DNA from: Solibacillus sp. FSL R7-0668
GTDB lineage: Bacteria; Bacillota; Bacilli; Bacillales_A; Planococcaceae
Direction of reading: 5' to 3'
NCBI RefSeq assembly: GCF_038006205.1
Contig: NZ_JBBOUU010000001.1
Span: forward strand, 2,730,001-2,794,000
DNA length: 64,000 nucleotides
This document shows, piece after piece, positions 9,327 to 18,209 of this stretch. The notes beneath the pieces are model-generated. The model saw only the letters and a program-made list of their open reading frames with translations. It searched no databases and was not told where the DNA came from. The first letter of the stretch is position 1, and each line of letters starts with the position of its first letter. The position numbers and the translations under genes are program-made.

Positions 9327-9773
9327 TCATTTCATGACAAGTGAACGATAAATAATATTCGTGCGGCTCGTGACGACGTGATTTCCTGCTTCGTCCGTAA
9401 TTTCTGTGTCGAGCACTAAAAACTCCATTTTGCCGTTTTTGCCGTCACGCTCGTATACATCAGACACCTTTAATTGGCATTTTAGAACGTCACCTGGGCG
9501 AATCGGTCGTGTATAAATAAATTGTTGCTCCCCGTGCAGCATGCGTCGATAATCCAACCCTAAATCGAATTCCTCACCATTATCTGGACTAATTGCAATT
9601 GGGAACGAAGGGGGCGCAATAATGCCACCATGGATAGTTGTCTTTGCGTATTGCTCATCTGTATATAGTGGATTGGCATCACCTATTGCCTGTGCAAATT
9701 GACGAATATGGCGCTGATCCACATGAAATACAAAGGGATTACCTGATTTTCCAACTAAATGTGCTAATTCCAT
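9327..9773 (-). CDS. MaoC-like (dehydratase N-terminal) protein, probably non-catalytic partner
   Basis: 148-residue hot-dog protein of the MaoC_dehydrat_N type. The motif region reads AIGDANPLYTD, so the Asp is kept but the catalytic His is replaced by Tyr. The following segment GGIIAPPSFPIAI is typical of the FAS1-type dehydratase half. It probably pairs with the catalytic hydratase encoded just downstream, as ChsH2 does with ChsH1. It follows the acyl-CoA ligase gene by 5 nt. That it is inactive alone is inference from the missing His. Confidence 0.83.
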   Translation of the reverse strand: MELAHLVGKSGNPFVFHVDQRHIRQFAQAIGDANPLYTDEQYAKTTIHGGIIAPPSFPIAISPDNGEEFDLGLDYRRMLHGEQQFIYTRPIRPGDVLKCQLKVSDVYERDGKNGKMEFLVLDTEITDEAGNHVVTSRTNIIYRSLVMK

Positions 9774-9778
9774 AAATC

Positions 9779-11947
9779 TTATCCTCCTATTGCTTGTATT
9801 TCGGATACTTTTTCGTGTACGACAATCATCGCATCAGCTGCCTTTATCCCTTTTTCATAAACGATTAGCGGGTTAATATCGAGCTCTTTTATCGTATCTT
9901 TGTTGTCGCGCATTAGATTTGATACTTTTAGCAGTACGTCGATGATGGCCTCTTTATCCACAGGTGCTTTTCCACGCGCACCATGTAAAATCGCTTTCCC
10001 TTGCAGCTCTTCTAATAATTCATAGGCATCTTTACGTGATAATGGCGCTACTTTAAACGCGATATCTTTAAACACTTCTACAAAGATTCCACCTAAGCCC
10101 GCCATAATAACCGGACCAAATGTTTCATCATTATGCGCGCCAATAATAATCTCAACACCATGTGGTAGCATCTCTTGTACCGATACACCATTTAACGTCG
10201 CAATCGGATTATACTGTTTCGCATTTGCCATCACTTCTGCGAACGCGATACGTACCTCTTCTTCAGAGCATATATTCAACCGAATTCCATCTGCTTCGGT
10301 TTTGTGTGGAATTTGTGGAGAGTCGATTTTCAACACAACAGGGAAACCAATTTCTTTCGCCATTTCAACTGCTTCTTCGGCTTCCTTTGCAACATAACGC
10401 TTTGTCGTAGGGATACCATAGCGATCTAGTACATCACTTGCTTCGGATTCACTTAAAGTAGCGCCAGGCTTTAATAAATCGGCTATATCGGCTGGTCCAT
10501 AATCGGCTGCAACATCCGATACCTGGTCATTCATCTGTACATAGGCGCTATATTGCACAAGCTTTGCTAAAGCGCGAACAGGATTTAATGTACCGGAAAT
10601 AACGGCTACATCATTTGCAATCAGCGTTTCTGTTGCTTTTGGATATGTCATTCCTTCAAGTGGGAATGGGAAAATACCAATAACCTTATTGCTAGCTTTA
10701 GCAATCGATACAAACTCCTGTAACATGGGCGTATTTTCATCCCAAACGTATGGGAAATCTGTGAAAATAATATTATCTACATTTGGATCATTGACGAGTG
10801 CCTTTAATGGCGCCAAATAAAATTCCGGGTTCGTCACGGAAGCTGCAGCGGTTAAGTCTATCGGATTACTGACACTTGCATATTCTGGTAAGGTTTTGCG
10901 AATTTCGGCTTGTGTTGCTTCGGAAAGCTCGACGATATTTAAGCCGTAGCTTTCACAGCGATCGGCTTCATTGATCCCACGACCTCCTGAGCTCGTAATA
11001 ATGACGGTATTTTTACCAGTAGGCAGCTTTTCTGCATTAAATAATTTTGAAAAGGAAATAATATCCTCAAAATCATCCACTCGAATAATGCCATTTTGTT
11101 TGAAGAAGGCATCATATATTTTGTCCGAACCAGCTAAGGCACCCGTATGAGATGCTGCAGCGCGACTACCAGCATTACTGCGCCCTGTTTTCATCAATAA
11201 AATCGGCTTTTTCTTCGCTAATGCTTGCTTTGCTAAGCGCTTTAATTTCTCTGGCTTTTTTGTCCCTTCTAAATAGCCACTAATGATGCTCGTTTTATCG
11301 TCATGTACCATATACTCAACAAAATCTTCAAAACTAGCATCCATTTCATTACCTGTACTAATGAAATAGTTAAAGCTAATTCCATACTGAGCAGCGGCCA
11401 TATACGTTAACACACCAAATGCGCCACTTTGCGAAACATAGCCTACACCCTTTTTTCCATTCATTGGTACGGTCAAAATGGCTGGTGAAAAGGTTCCAAT
11501 TAAGCCGTTTGAAGTATTCACAAGCCCGACACAGTTCGGTCCAACGAGACGTATGCCATGCTGTTGCGCATATTGTGCTAATTCTTGCTGTAGCTTTTGA
11601 CCTGCTAAACCAGCTTCCGAAAAGCCTGATGCAAAAATAATGGCCGACTTTACTTTCTTTTCAGCACAAGCTACCAACCCTGCCTTGATTTGATTGTAGC
11701 TAACACAAAAAATAACGAGATCAATTTCATGTGGTACTGCTGCTAAGGTTGGATAACTTTTTAGACCTGCAATTTCACTTGCTGATGGATGGATAGGAAT
11801 AATATCTCCTTGGAATTTCCCATCAATTAATGCTTGGATTTGTAAATTTCCGATTTTATACTTGTTTTCTGATGCACCTAATACAGCAATCGACTTTGGG
11901 TTTAACAATGGTTTTAACGATTCATAACCTAGTACTTGTTGAGTCAT
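9779..11947 (-). CDS. ADP-forming acyl-CoA synthetase (acetate-CoA ligase family)
   Basis: Activates a carboxylic acid to its CoA thioester with ATP, giving ADP and phosphate. 722 residues with the order CoA-binding Rossmann domain (VLGASENKYKIGNLQIQALI, about 20-40), succinyl-CoA-ligase-like domains with the phosphohistidine segment ASHTGALAGSD (about 262-272), and a C-terminal ATP-grasp domain (GFPVVLKIDSPQIPHKTEADG). I prefer the ATG at 11947, with GGGGTG 7 nt upstream, over a TTG one codon earlier. It is the first gene of the seven-gene operon and probably supplies the acyl-CoA that the rest degrade. Confidence 0.9.
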   Translation of the reverse strand: MTQQVLGYESLKPLLNPKSIAVLGASENKYKIGNLQIQALIDGKFQGDIIPIHPSASEIAGLKSYPTLAAVPHEIDLVIFCVSYNQIKAGLVACAEKKVKSAIIFASGFSEAGLAGQKLQQELAQYAQQHGIRLVGPNCVGLVNTSNGLIGTFSPAILTVPMNGKKGVGYVSQSGAFGVLTYMAAAQYGISFNYFISTGNEMDASFEDFVEYMVHDDKTSIISGYLEGTKKPEKLKRLAKQALAKKKPILLMKTGRSNAGSRAAASHTGALAGSDKIYDAFFKQNGIIRVDDFEDIISFSKLFNAEKLPTGKNTVIITSSGGRGINEADRCESYGLNIVELSEATQAEIRKTLPEYASVSNPIDLTAAASVTNPEFYLAPLKALVNDPNVDNIIFTDFPYVWDENTPMLQEFVSIAKASNKVIGIFPFPLEGMTYPKATETLIANDVAVISGTLNPVRALAKLVQYSAYVQMNDQVSDVAADYGPADIADLLKPGATLSESEASDVLDRYGIPTTKRYVAKEAEEAVEMAKEIGFPVVLKIDSPQIPHKTEADGIRLNICSEEEVRIAFAEVMANAKQYNPIATLNGVSVQEMLPHGVEIIIGAHNDETFGPVIMAGLGGIFVEVFKDIAFKVAPLSRKDAYELLEELQGKAILHGARGKAPVDKEAIIDVLLKVSNLMRDNKDTIKELDINPLIVYEKGIKAADAMIVVHEKVSEIQAIGG

Positions 11948-11975
11948 CAACGATCACCCCTAGTATTGTTTTTAT

Positions 11976-11990
11976 CAGATGTCACATCTG
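11976..11990. promoter_or_regulatory. Candidate operator upstream of the acyl-CoA operon
   Basis: Perfect inverted repeat CAGATG-TCA-CATCTG, 29 nt upstream of the acyl-CoA ligase start. Its position between the likely promoter and the ribosome site suits a repressor site. The regulator is not identifiable. Confidence 0.4.
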
Positions 11991-12348
11991 TAATATTACT
12001 TTACTTTCTATTTTTGTAATAATAAGAAAATTTAAAATTCTAAATTTATATACTTATAAAGACCTTAATATTTTAAAATAAAATACTTCAGCCCTTGATA
12101 TCACTAAGCTGAAAAATTCTTTAAAAATTTTTATGTACACTTTAACCCCGACAACCATGCAATTTAACCTCGACACCAACACATTGTAAGCGCATTCAAT
12201 AAAAACAGTTTTCACCAAAATAAAAAGGCCTTTCCGAAAGTAACTACAAATTACCTTCAAAAAAGCCATACAATTTAAGATATTGAAATGCTAACACTGG
12301 TCGTTTCAACATAAATACCCGCGCCAAAAATCCTATTGACCTATACAT
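11991..12348. other. Non-coding gap between the acyl-CoA operon and the XRE gene
   Basis: About 360 bp of very AT-rich sequence. I see no convincing gene. A 71-codon reading on the minus strand (12054-12269) has no ribosome site and a composition like random AT-rich DNA. A weak TTCAGC/GCTGAA hairpin at 12087-12113 could end transcription arriving from the XRE gene. Confidence 0.5.
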
Positions 12349-14373
12349 TTAATCAAACTTCTCCATCCACTTTATTAATCGCGTTCTCAATTTGGCAGAT
12401 GGTTTTACTTGGTTCCGTTCGATATTACTAATATAGGAAGCTGACACTTGGAGTTCCTCTGCTACAGTTAAGAGTGTCAGTTTATGCTCCCTCCGAATTT
12501 CAAGTAACCGTTCGCCTATTTTTCGATGCAATGCATTCTTTTTTAAAGCGGTTTCATCCTGTTGCACCGAGTTATTTTTAGCCTTTTTAATTGAGTGGTA
12601 ATGCTCCTTTACAACATCAGACGGTTCAATGACAACAGCGGTATTCAGCCAATATTTTGTCCAGCCTTTACTCAACGCTAGATTTTCGTCCCAATTCACA
12701 TAATGCCATGCCGCTACAATATTATCTGCTGTAAGTTGATCGAGTGCCTTTTCAAATCGTTCACGTGTTCGCATCGGTGAGCGTTCATTTAAAATTTCAC
12801 CACTGGCCTCCAGCAATGTGCTAATTTTATTTAATTGCAAAAAATCCCCTTTAAACGCCTGTGTCCGCCAGCGCCAGCTCAAATATCGGCATAATTGTTT
12901 TTCACAGTTATTTCGGTATGCATGGTATCGAAGCGCCTTAATGGGCAATAAAGCAACCTGCCTTTGTGAGGAGGTTAAATATTTTGCGAAAACTTTATCC
13001 ACTGTGAATGAAATCGTTTTACTACAATTTTCTTTATTCACGACATATTCTTTACCGTCTTTGTGCTTAAACAAAAAAGTCCTTCCTTGTACACCAACTT
13101 GAACCGGTTGATTATTTTTATACATGACCGTTTTTTCAATTGTTAGCCATAAACTTTGAATATTGCTTAACGCCTGTATTACTTGCTCCTTTTGCTTTGC
13201 TTCAAAGCCACCACGCCTGCCCTCTCCGCCTAGCTTTGCCTTTAAGCCGCGCATCATTAAAATATCTGCTAGCTCAATTTCAATAACCTCTTCAGGATGC
13301 TTTGCTCTATGCAAAAACAGGCTGCATAAAATATCAAGGACATCGACATCAATCGTTGATAATTGCTGTACGATAGTATGTGCCTTCATTAAGGAAGCCT
13401 CATTTAAATTCATCCGATTTTTATCTTTTTCTAGCTTTGGAATAATGCGTATATGACCTCTTGTCTTTCCTTTAATGAAATGGTATTTTGGCCAAGAATC
13501 GGGTTCACCTTGCGTAAAATCTCGTCGGTATATCGCTTCTCTCACTGTATGATAAATGACACTATTTAAAACAAATATAAAATTTGGAACTGTTGTCATT
13601 TGTAAAAAATCACGTTCTGCTCGTTTGTTCTCGATCTTTTCAACGACATGCTCAATTCGTAAATAGGTTTGAATATTATTATTTAATTCGTCTATAATTT
13701 TCCGCTGCCATTCTTGAATATATAAATCAATCGCGCGTGCAAACTTATTGATAAATGCCTTATTGCTCGTCAAATTGGACGTTAAAAATTTGAAAAATAA
13801 GTCATTTAGCTGAGGGGCTGTTAATTTTTCTAAACCATTCACCCCGTGCATAATGACGATTTCTTCAAATACTAGGGTTGTCAGCTCGGCTCTACACCAA
13901 CTATAAAAATAATCCCATGTAATTGGATCACTGATAAATGTAGACTTTTGAATAATTCGTTTCGTCTTCTGAAGGGCCTCATCCAATAATTGTTGATTAT
14001 TTAAAATGGAATTATTCGCTTGTTCCTTTTGTGCAACAACATAAAATATGACGGATTTTGCCATCTTTTCGATTGTCCGATTTCTCGCCTGTATGCGAAA
14101 TTTATAAAACAGTTCCTCATTTTGTAAATACGCTTCTTCTGTTAATACGAAGCTTTTGGAAGTAGAAAAAATATCATTTTGATCTAAAGAAATGATAGAC
14201 CCTTCTGACATATGCTGCTCGTATAAAGAATAATAATCATACTGTGTGTCAAGCTCGTCAAAAATAAATAACACGTAAAAATTTTGAATAGTGGTCTTAT
14301 ATTGGTCTATAACTTGCTGCAAATAATCATGTGTACTTTTACTATTAAAGCGTCCAGAATCATTTATCCTCAC
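12349..14373 (-). CDS. Large Rep-like protein with C-terminal XRE helix-turn-helix
   Basis: 674-residue protein of unknown role. Residues about 620-674 form an XRE/Cro helix-turn-helix (LTLLTVAEELQVSASYISNIERN). The central part (about 330-570) contains YLSWRWR, KISTLL and RTRERFEKALDQLTADNIVAAWHY segments, which recall winged-helix domains of plasmid replication initiators. The N-terminal 300 residues are helical and charged with no domain I recognise. There is no partition gene, iteron array or mobilisation gene nearby. The start is a GTG at 14373 with AGGGGG about 9 nt upstream. It could be a domesticated initiator or a regulator; I do not assign a function. Confidence 0.75.
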   Translation of the reverse strand: MRINDSGRFNSKSTHDYLQQVIDQYKTTIQNFYVLFIFDELDTQYDYYSLYEQHMSEGSIISLDQNDIFSTSKSFVLTEEAYLQNEELFYKFRIQARNRTIEKMAKSVIFYVVAQKEQANNSILNNQQLLDEALQKTKRIIQKSTFISDPITWDYFYSWCRAELTTLVFEEIVIMHGVNGLEKLTAPQLNDLFFKFLTSNLTSNKAFINKFARAIDLYIQEWQRKIIDELNNNIQTYLRIEHVVEKIENKRAERDFLQMTTVPNFIFVLNSVIYHTVREAIYRRDFTQGEPDSWPKYHFIKGKTRGHIRIIPKLEKDKNRMNLNEASLMKAHTIVQQLSTIDVDVLDILCSLFLHRAKHPEEVIEIELADILMMRGLKAKLGGEGRRGGFEAKQKEQVIQALSNIQSLWLTIEKTVMYKNNQPVQVGVQGRTFLFKHKDGKEYVVNKENCSKTISFTVDKVFAKYLTSSQRQVALLPIKALRYHAYRNNCEKQLCRYLSWRWRTQAFKGDFLQLNKISTLLEASGEILNERSPMRTRERFEKALDQLTADNIVAAWHYVNWDENLALSKGWTKYWLNTAVVIEPSDVVKEHYHSIKKAKNNSVQQDETALKKNALHRKIGERLLEIRREHKLTLLTVAEELQVSASYISNIERNQVKPSAKLRTRLIKWMEKFD

Positions 14374-14619
14374 AATTTACAACCCCCTAACATTCACAAA
14401 ATCCATACCCCAACTAGAAAATTTTATCATTTTACAGAATATTTTAACATAAATAATCTATTCTTTTGGTGATTTATATGAAATTTAAATAGTTTACTGT
14501 TAGTATTGATTGGAATCTACTTATTTTTCTCGAATTGCCTATCAATGCATATTCTCATATAATTTACAGCAACTGAAGGAAATTTGGGTGTGGGATTAAC
14601 TGCATTAGGAGGAATCGCT

Positions 14620-14787
14620 ATGTTCAAAAAACTAATTAGCAAAAAGAAGCGCCAATTAAAAAAACAAGCAAAGAAAGCAGTATATGAAGCAACAGGTGTT
14701 AAACCAATTAAAATTAAAAAGCCGAAGCCGTTAATCAAAAAGAAACGCAAGCCATCCTTAAAACGGACAATAAAAAAATTGTTTTAG
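14620..14787 (+). CDS. Small highly basic protein, 55 aa
   Basis: Starts at ATG 14620 behind AGGAGG (7-nt spacing) and ends at 14787, immediately before a strong terminator. Close to half of its residues are Lys or Arg (KKKRQLKKQAKKA near the start, KPLIKKKRKP near the end), and there is one central YEATGVKPIKI segment. No signal peptide or membrane segment is evident. The composition suggests binding to nucleic acid or another polyanion, but I recognise no family. A longer reading from 14584 lacks a ribosome site. Confidence 0.7.
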   Translation: MFKKLISKKKRQLKKQAKKAVYEATGVKPIKIKKPKPLIKKKRKPSLKRTIKKLF

Positions 14788-14815
14788 CAGACAACTAATA
14801 AAGTTGTCTGTTTTT
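14788..14815 (+). terminator. Terminator of the small basic protein gene
   Basis: Nine-base-pair perfect stem CAGACAACT/AGTTGTCTG with a 5-nt loop and TTTTT, starting directly after the TAG stop codon. Confidence 0.9.
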
Positions 14816-15044
14816 CTTATTTCATCTCCCTATACAAAGCTGTAGTTGTTCGTTTTATATACTATACTTAATTTCTCTTTTCAAAAATATTATTCATTTC
14901 GAAATATCTCTACATTTATAAGGTTTCATTCATGGGCTACATATTACAAATAACCTCAATACAACACATAAAGAAATATTCGTTCTAGTAATATACTTAT
15001 TTTCCTTTTATAATATAATAATACTATATATTAGGAGGATAAGA

Positions 15045-15655
15045 ATGAAGAAATTACTATCTGTTTTAACGATTTTTGTATTAGTCATCCTTTCAAGCTC
15101 TTTCGCAGAAGCGCATTCTGGCAGAACGGATTCTAAAGGGGTCATAATTGTAGCGACAAATCTATAGCAAAAGGATTATGTACGGGATACCATTACCATA
15201 ATGGTGGCAGTTCGACATCATCAGGCTCTAATAATAATTACAGCCCTGTCACTTCACCCAAACCAACATACACACCACAACCTACACTAACAATGGTTGA
15301 TGTCTATATAAATAATAGTTTGAAAAATTATAATCCAAGTGCCTATATGAAAAAAGGCACAACGTTAGTTCCGATGCGCGCTATTTTTGAGGATTTAGGG
15401 GCAACTGTAGAATACGACAAGAACACTAAAAAAATTACAGCTTACAAAGATTCTAAAATCATTTCACTGACTGTTGGAAACAAAACAGCTTATGTTACAG
15501 AGAATGGGACTGGAAACTCCATAAGCTTATCCCATCCAGCTGAGAGCTATAAAAACACAACTATGGTTCCATTACGCTTTATTGCTGAATCATTAGGCGC
15601 TATTACGGAATGGGATAGCGTGCTTCAACAAGTGAAAATCACAACAACGAAGTAA
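15045..15655 (+). pseudogene. YHYH-domain / copper-amine-oxidase-N-like secreted protein, frameshifted
   Basis: ATG at 15045 behind AGGAGG opens a signal peptide (MKKLLSVLTIFVLVILSSS) and the segment AHSGRTDSKG. The frame then runs into a TAG after 41 codons. One extra G in the GGGG run at 15138-15141 would restore GGHNCSDKS...KGLCTGYHYHNGG, the Cys/His motif of YHYH proteins, and join it in frame to a Ser/Pro-rich linker and a copper-amine-oxidase N-like domain (TTLVPMRAIFEDLGATVEYD and TTMVPLRFIAESLGA) ending at 15655. The protein would be exported and surface-associated. A real mutation, phase variation at the G-run, or a sequencing error would all give this picture. Confidence 0.85.
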
Positions 15656-15666
15656 TTTCAAAATCG

Positions 15667-15701
15667 CTTCAGCTCAAAATTAAAATGGGCTGAAGTTTTT
15701 T
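15667..15701 (+). terminator. Terminator after the YHYH gene
   Basis: Nine-base-pair stem CTTCAGCTC/GGGCTGAAG (one G-T pair) followed by TTTTTT, 12 nt past the stop codon. Confidence 0.88.
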
Positions 15702-15951
15702 GCTTATGTTTAGCTATACTTTAACTCCATAACCTTCCTAGCTCCGAGGTACCAGAAGGATCAATCGTAATTTCGATTTACTCTTCTTAAATTTTTATTG
15801 TTCACTTTTTGAGTACCTTGATTCTTTTATCTCTGCTTTACAGTGTATATTTCCCATTTCTGCATTCAAATAAAAAGCGCCCAAATCCTTTTTAAATCAA
15901 GGTTTTAGACGCTTTTCTAATTAGATTCATGTTGTGCAAAAATCTATATAT
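15702..15951. other. Gap before the tRNA gene, with a probable tRNA terminator
   Basis: No gene seen. A long imperfect hairpin at about 15870-15916 (AAAAGCG...CGCTTTT outer stem, AACCTT/AAGG inner stem) with a T-run on the minus strand is a plausible terminator for tRNA-Arg. Confidence 0.55.
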
Positions 15952-15953
15952 GA

Positions 15954-16027
15954 CGTCCCCAGTAGGATTCGAACCTACGACCGCACGCTTAGAAGGCGTG
16001 TGCTCTATCCAGCTGAGCTATGGAGAC
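15954..16027 (-). tRNA. tRNA-Arg (anticodon UCU)
   Basis: Minus-strand cloverleaf of 74 nt. The acceptor stem GTCTCCA/TGGGGAC has one G-T pair, the D arm contains AGCTCAGCTGG, the anticodon stem CACGC/GCGTG encloses CTTCTAA with anticodon TCT, and the T arm holds GGTTCGAATCC. The CCA end is not encoded. Confidence 0.97.
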
Positions 16028-16168
16028 AACTGCTTTAATAACATAACTGGTATTAAAGACAATTTTTATTATATGTTAGAAACAAACGAAAGTCAACAAT
16101 GTTTTTAGATAAATTACTATTTGAGTAAAATAATATTCCAAAAAACGAAATTATCGCATATGAAGCAC

Positions 16169-16197
16169 AAAGTCTCGTATTCAAAACGGGACTCTTT
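16169..16197 (-). terminator. Probable terminator of the racE-ysnB side transcript
   Basis: AAAGTCTCGT/ACGGGACTCTTT imperfect hairpin 11 nt downstream of the ysnB stop. The T-run on the minus strand is weak. Confidence 0.5.
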
Positions 16198-16207
16198 CTA
16201 TTGCCTC

Positions 16208-16708
16208 TTAACGTTCAATAAACAATTGCTCCATCAAATTATTATTGTCATCATAACAATCCAATGTAAAATGTGTCGTTGAAATCGTTAGTGTGACAAA
16301 AGATTTTTCTTGAATTTGACGAGGCTTCTTTAAGCTACCCGGATTAATAAAAAAAATACCATCAATATATTCCGCACCTAAAATATGTGAATGACCGAAG
16401 CATACAATCGTCGCCCCAAGCTCCTTTGCACGATAGACAAGCTTCATTGGCGAGGATTTCACATCATACAAATGACCGTGTGTGACGTATACACGTTCTC
16501 CATTGACTTGAAACAAAACTTCCTCTAAGTAATTGGGATCGCCATCACAGTTTCCCTTCACACGCTCCATGTTCTGCATCGCTGAATGGGAATACGGTAA
16601 TTCACTATCACCGCAATGAATCATCTTGTCTGCATCTGGATGGTAGCTCTTCACACGCTCAATAATTTCCTCATCACCATGGGTATCACTCATAATTACT
16701 AGCTTCAT
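16208..16708 (-). CDS. ysnB: YsnB / YfcE-type metallophosphoesterase
   Basis: Calcineurin-like phosphoesterase of 166 residues binding two metal ions. The metal motifs are MSDTHGD, HCGDSE, GNCD, THGH and GHSH, in the standard order. The family includes broad phosphodiesterases and its physiological substrate in Bacillus is not established. I chose the ATG at 16708 because homologues begin MKLVIMSDTHG; an ATG at 16720 is too close to the AAAGG site. It lies downstream of rdgB as in B. subtilis and is probably in the rph-rdgB transcript. Confidence 0.9.
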   Translation of the reverse strand: MKLVIMSDTHGDEEIIERVKSYHPDADKMIHCGDSELPYSHSAMQNMERVKGNCDGDPNYLEEVLFQVNGERVYVTHGHLYDVKSSPMKLVYRAKELGATIVCFGHSHILGAEYIDGIFFINPGSLKKPRQIQEKSFVTLTISTTHFTLDCYDDNNNLMEQLFIER

Positions 16709-16781
16709 TCCAGTCCACATCCTTTTTCAGTTTTCAACGTCTTCACCATTCAACTATTATTTCAAAATTATTTGCACGCGC

Positions 16782-17375
16782 CTATTTTAGTAATTCTGCT
16801 AGTTGTAACGCCAATTTGCGGATGGCATTACCACGGTGTGAAATGGCCCCTTTTTCATCAGCAGAAAGCTCAGCCATATGCTTTTCTAAAGCTGGTACAT
16901 AGAAAATCGGGTCATAGCCGAAGCCGTTTGTTCCCTTTTTCTCATGTGCAATGACCCCTTCACATGTACCAAATACCGTTTTCGTTTCCATATTTGGACC
17001 CGCTATGGCTAATGCACAGCAAAAACGAGCTGTACGGGCTGCCTCTGGTACATCCTTCATATTTGCTAATACTTTTACCATATTCGCTTCATCATCATGA
17101 TCGCCTGCGTAACGTGCAGAAAATACGCCAGGCTCGCCGTTTAATGCATCGATTGCCAAGCCACTATCGTCCGCAATGACAATTTTACCAAGCAAGTTTG
17201 ATAACGTTTCCGCCTTTAAAATCGCATTTTCTTCAAAAGTTGTCCCTGTTTCTTCAATTTCTAAATCAGGTGCTACTTCAAACATGGTCACCACTTCATA
17301 ACCAAATGGATGGAATAATGCTTCAAAGTCCTTTGCTTTGCCTTTGTTTTTCGTAGCGATTACGACTTGCTTCAT
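16782..17375 (-). CDS. rdgB: XTP/dITP diphosphatase (HAM1/RdgB)
   Basis: House-cleaning enzyme that hydrolyses XTP, ITP and dITP to monophosphates so that deaminated purines do not enter DNA or RNA. 197 residues. Family signatures are the N-terminal ATKNKGKAKDFE, the metal-binding FEENAILKAE, VIADDSGLAIDALNGEPGVFSARYAG and the C-terminal GFGYDPIF plus ISHRGNA. Its start codon overlaps the rph stop by one base (TAATG), so the two are translationally coupled. B. subtilis ysnA is the orthologue by position. Confidence 0.95.
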   Translation of the reverse strand: MKQVVIATKNKGKAKDFEALFHPFGYEVVTMFEVAPDLEIEETGTTFEENAILKAETLSNLLGKIVIADDSGLAIDALNGEPGVFSARYAGDHDDEANMVKVLANMKDVPEAARTARFCCALAIAGPNMETKTVFGTCEGVIAHEKKGTNGFGYDPIFYVPALEKHMAELSADEKGAISHRGNAIRKLALQLAELLK

Positions 17376-18127
17376 TATGCTTCCACCTTTCCAATCTGTG
17401 CTGCTAAGTCTCCTAGTGCTTCTTTTTGAATGTCGATTAATTGGGCAATGCCTGCTTCTGCTAAATCGAGTAGTTCATTTAAGTCGGCTCTTGAGAATGT
17501 CGCTTCTTCACCTGTACCTTGTAATTCAACAAATTGACCAGCACCTGTCATTACGACATTCATATCAACCTCTGCTGCAGAGTCTTCCAAATAGTTCAAG
17601 TCTAATACCGCACCAATGTCAGCTAATTTACCAACACTTGTCGCCGCTAGATAGTCCGTTACTGGGAATTTGACAAAAGGTTTTTCCGCGCCTAGCTTTG
17701 CAATTGCCTGTGTCATCGCAACAAAAGCCCCTGTAATCGAAGCTGTACGTGTGCCTCCATCCGCTTGAATGACATCACAGTCAATCCATACCGTTTTTTC
17801 TCCAAGTGCCTCTAAATCCACAACAGCACGTAATGCACGTCCAATTAAACGTTGGATTTCCATTGTACGGCCGGTTACTTTACCTGCCGAGGCTTCACGG
17901 CGCGTACGTTGCTCTGTGGCACGTGGTAGCATCGAGTATTCTGCGGTAATCCAGCCTTTTCCTTGTCCACGTAAAAAGCCTGGTACTTTATCTTCAATCG
18001 TCGCTGTACAAATTACCTTTGTATTGCCAACCGTAATTAATACCGAACCTTCTGGGTGCATTAAATAATTATTTTCAATTTGAACTGGACGTAATTGTGT
18101 CACAGCTCGTAAGTCATGTCTTGTCAT
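17375..18127 (-). CDS. rph: Ribonuclease PH
   Basis: Phosphorolytic 3'-5' exoribonuclease that trims tRNA 3' ends using inorganic phosphate. 250 residues, a usual length. Motifs include [68 protein letters not shown] and the C-terminal [14 protein letters not shown]. The ATG at 18127 has GAGGAGG 6 nt upstream; the reading from a TTG at 18142 has no such support. It is followed by rdgB and ysnB. The B. subtilis neighbour gerM is absent between racE and rph. Confidence 0.95.
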   Translation of the reverse strand: MTRHDLRAVTQLRPVQIENNYLMHPEGSVLITVGNTKVICTATIEDKVPGFLRGQGKGWITAEYSMLPRATEQRTRREASAGKVTGRTMEIQRLIGRALRAVVDLEALGEKTVWIDCDVIQADGGTRTASITGAFVAMTQAIAKLGAEKPFVKFPVTDYLAATSVGKLADIGAVLDLNYLEDSAAEVDMNVVMTGAGQFVELQGTGEEATFSRADLNELLDLAEAGIAQLIDIQKEALGDLAAQIGKVEA

Positions 18128-18209
18128 GTTAGTCCTCCTCAATTTGTTCGCGCACTTATCTTAACATACTTTTTTAGCTGCCTAAAGTGGAAATGCAGTG
18201 CTTATACAG

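Noticed and set aside
12054-12269. 71-codon minus-strand reading frame in the gap before the XRE gene
   Set aside because: No ribosome site, random-looking composition, lies in AT-rich DNA where chance frames are common.
14517-14750. 77-codon minus-strand frame opposite the small basic protein gene
   Set aside because: Antisense to a gene with ribosome site and terminator; its Phe/Leu richness simply mirrors the AAA/AAG codons.
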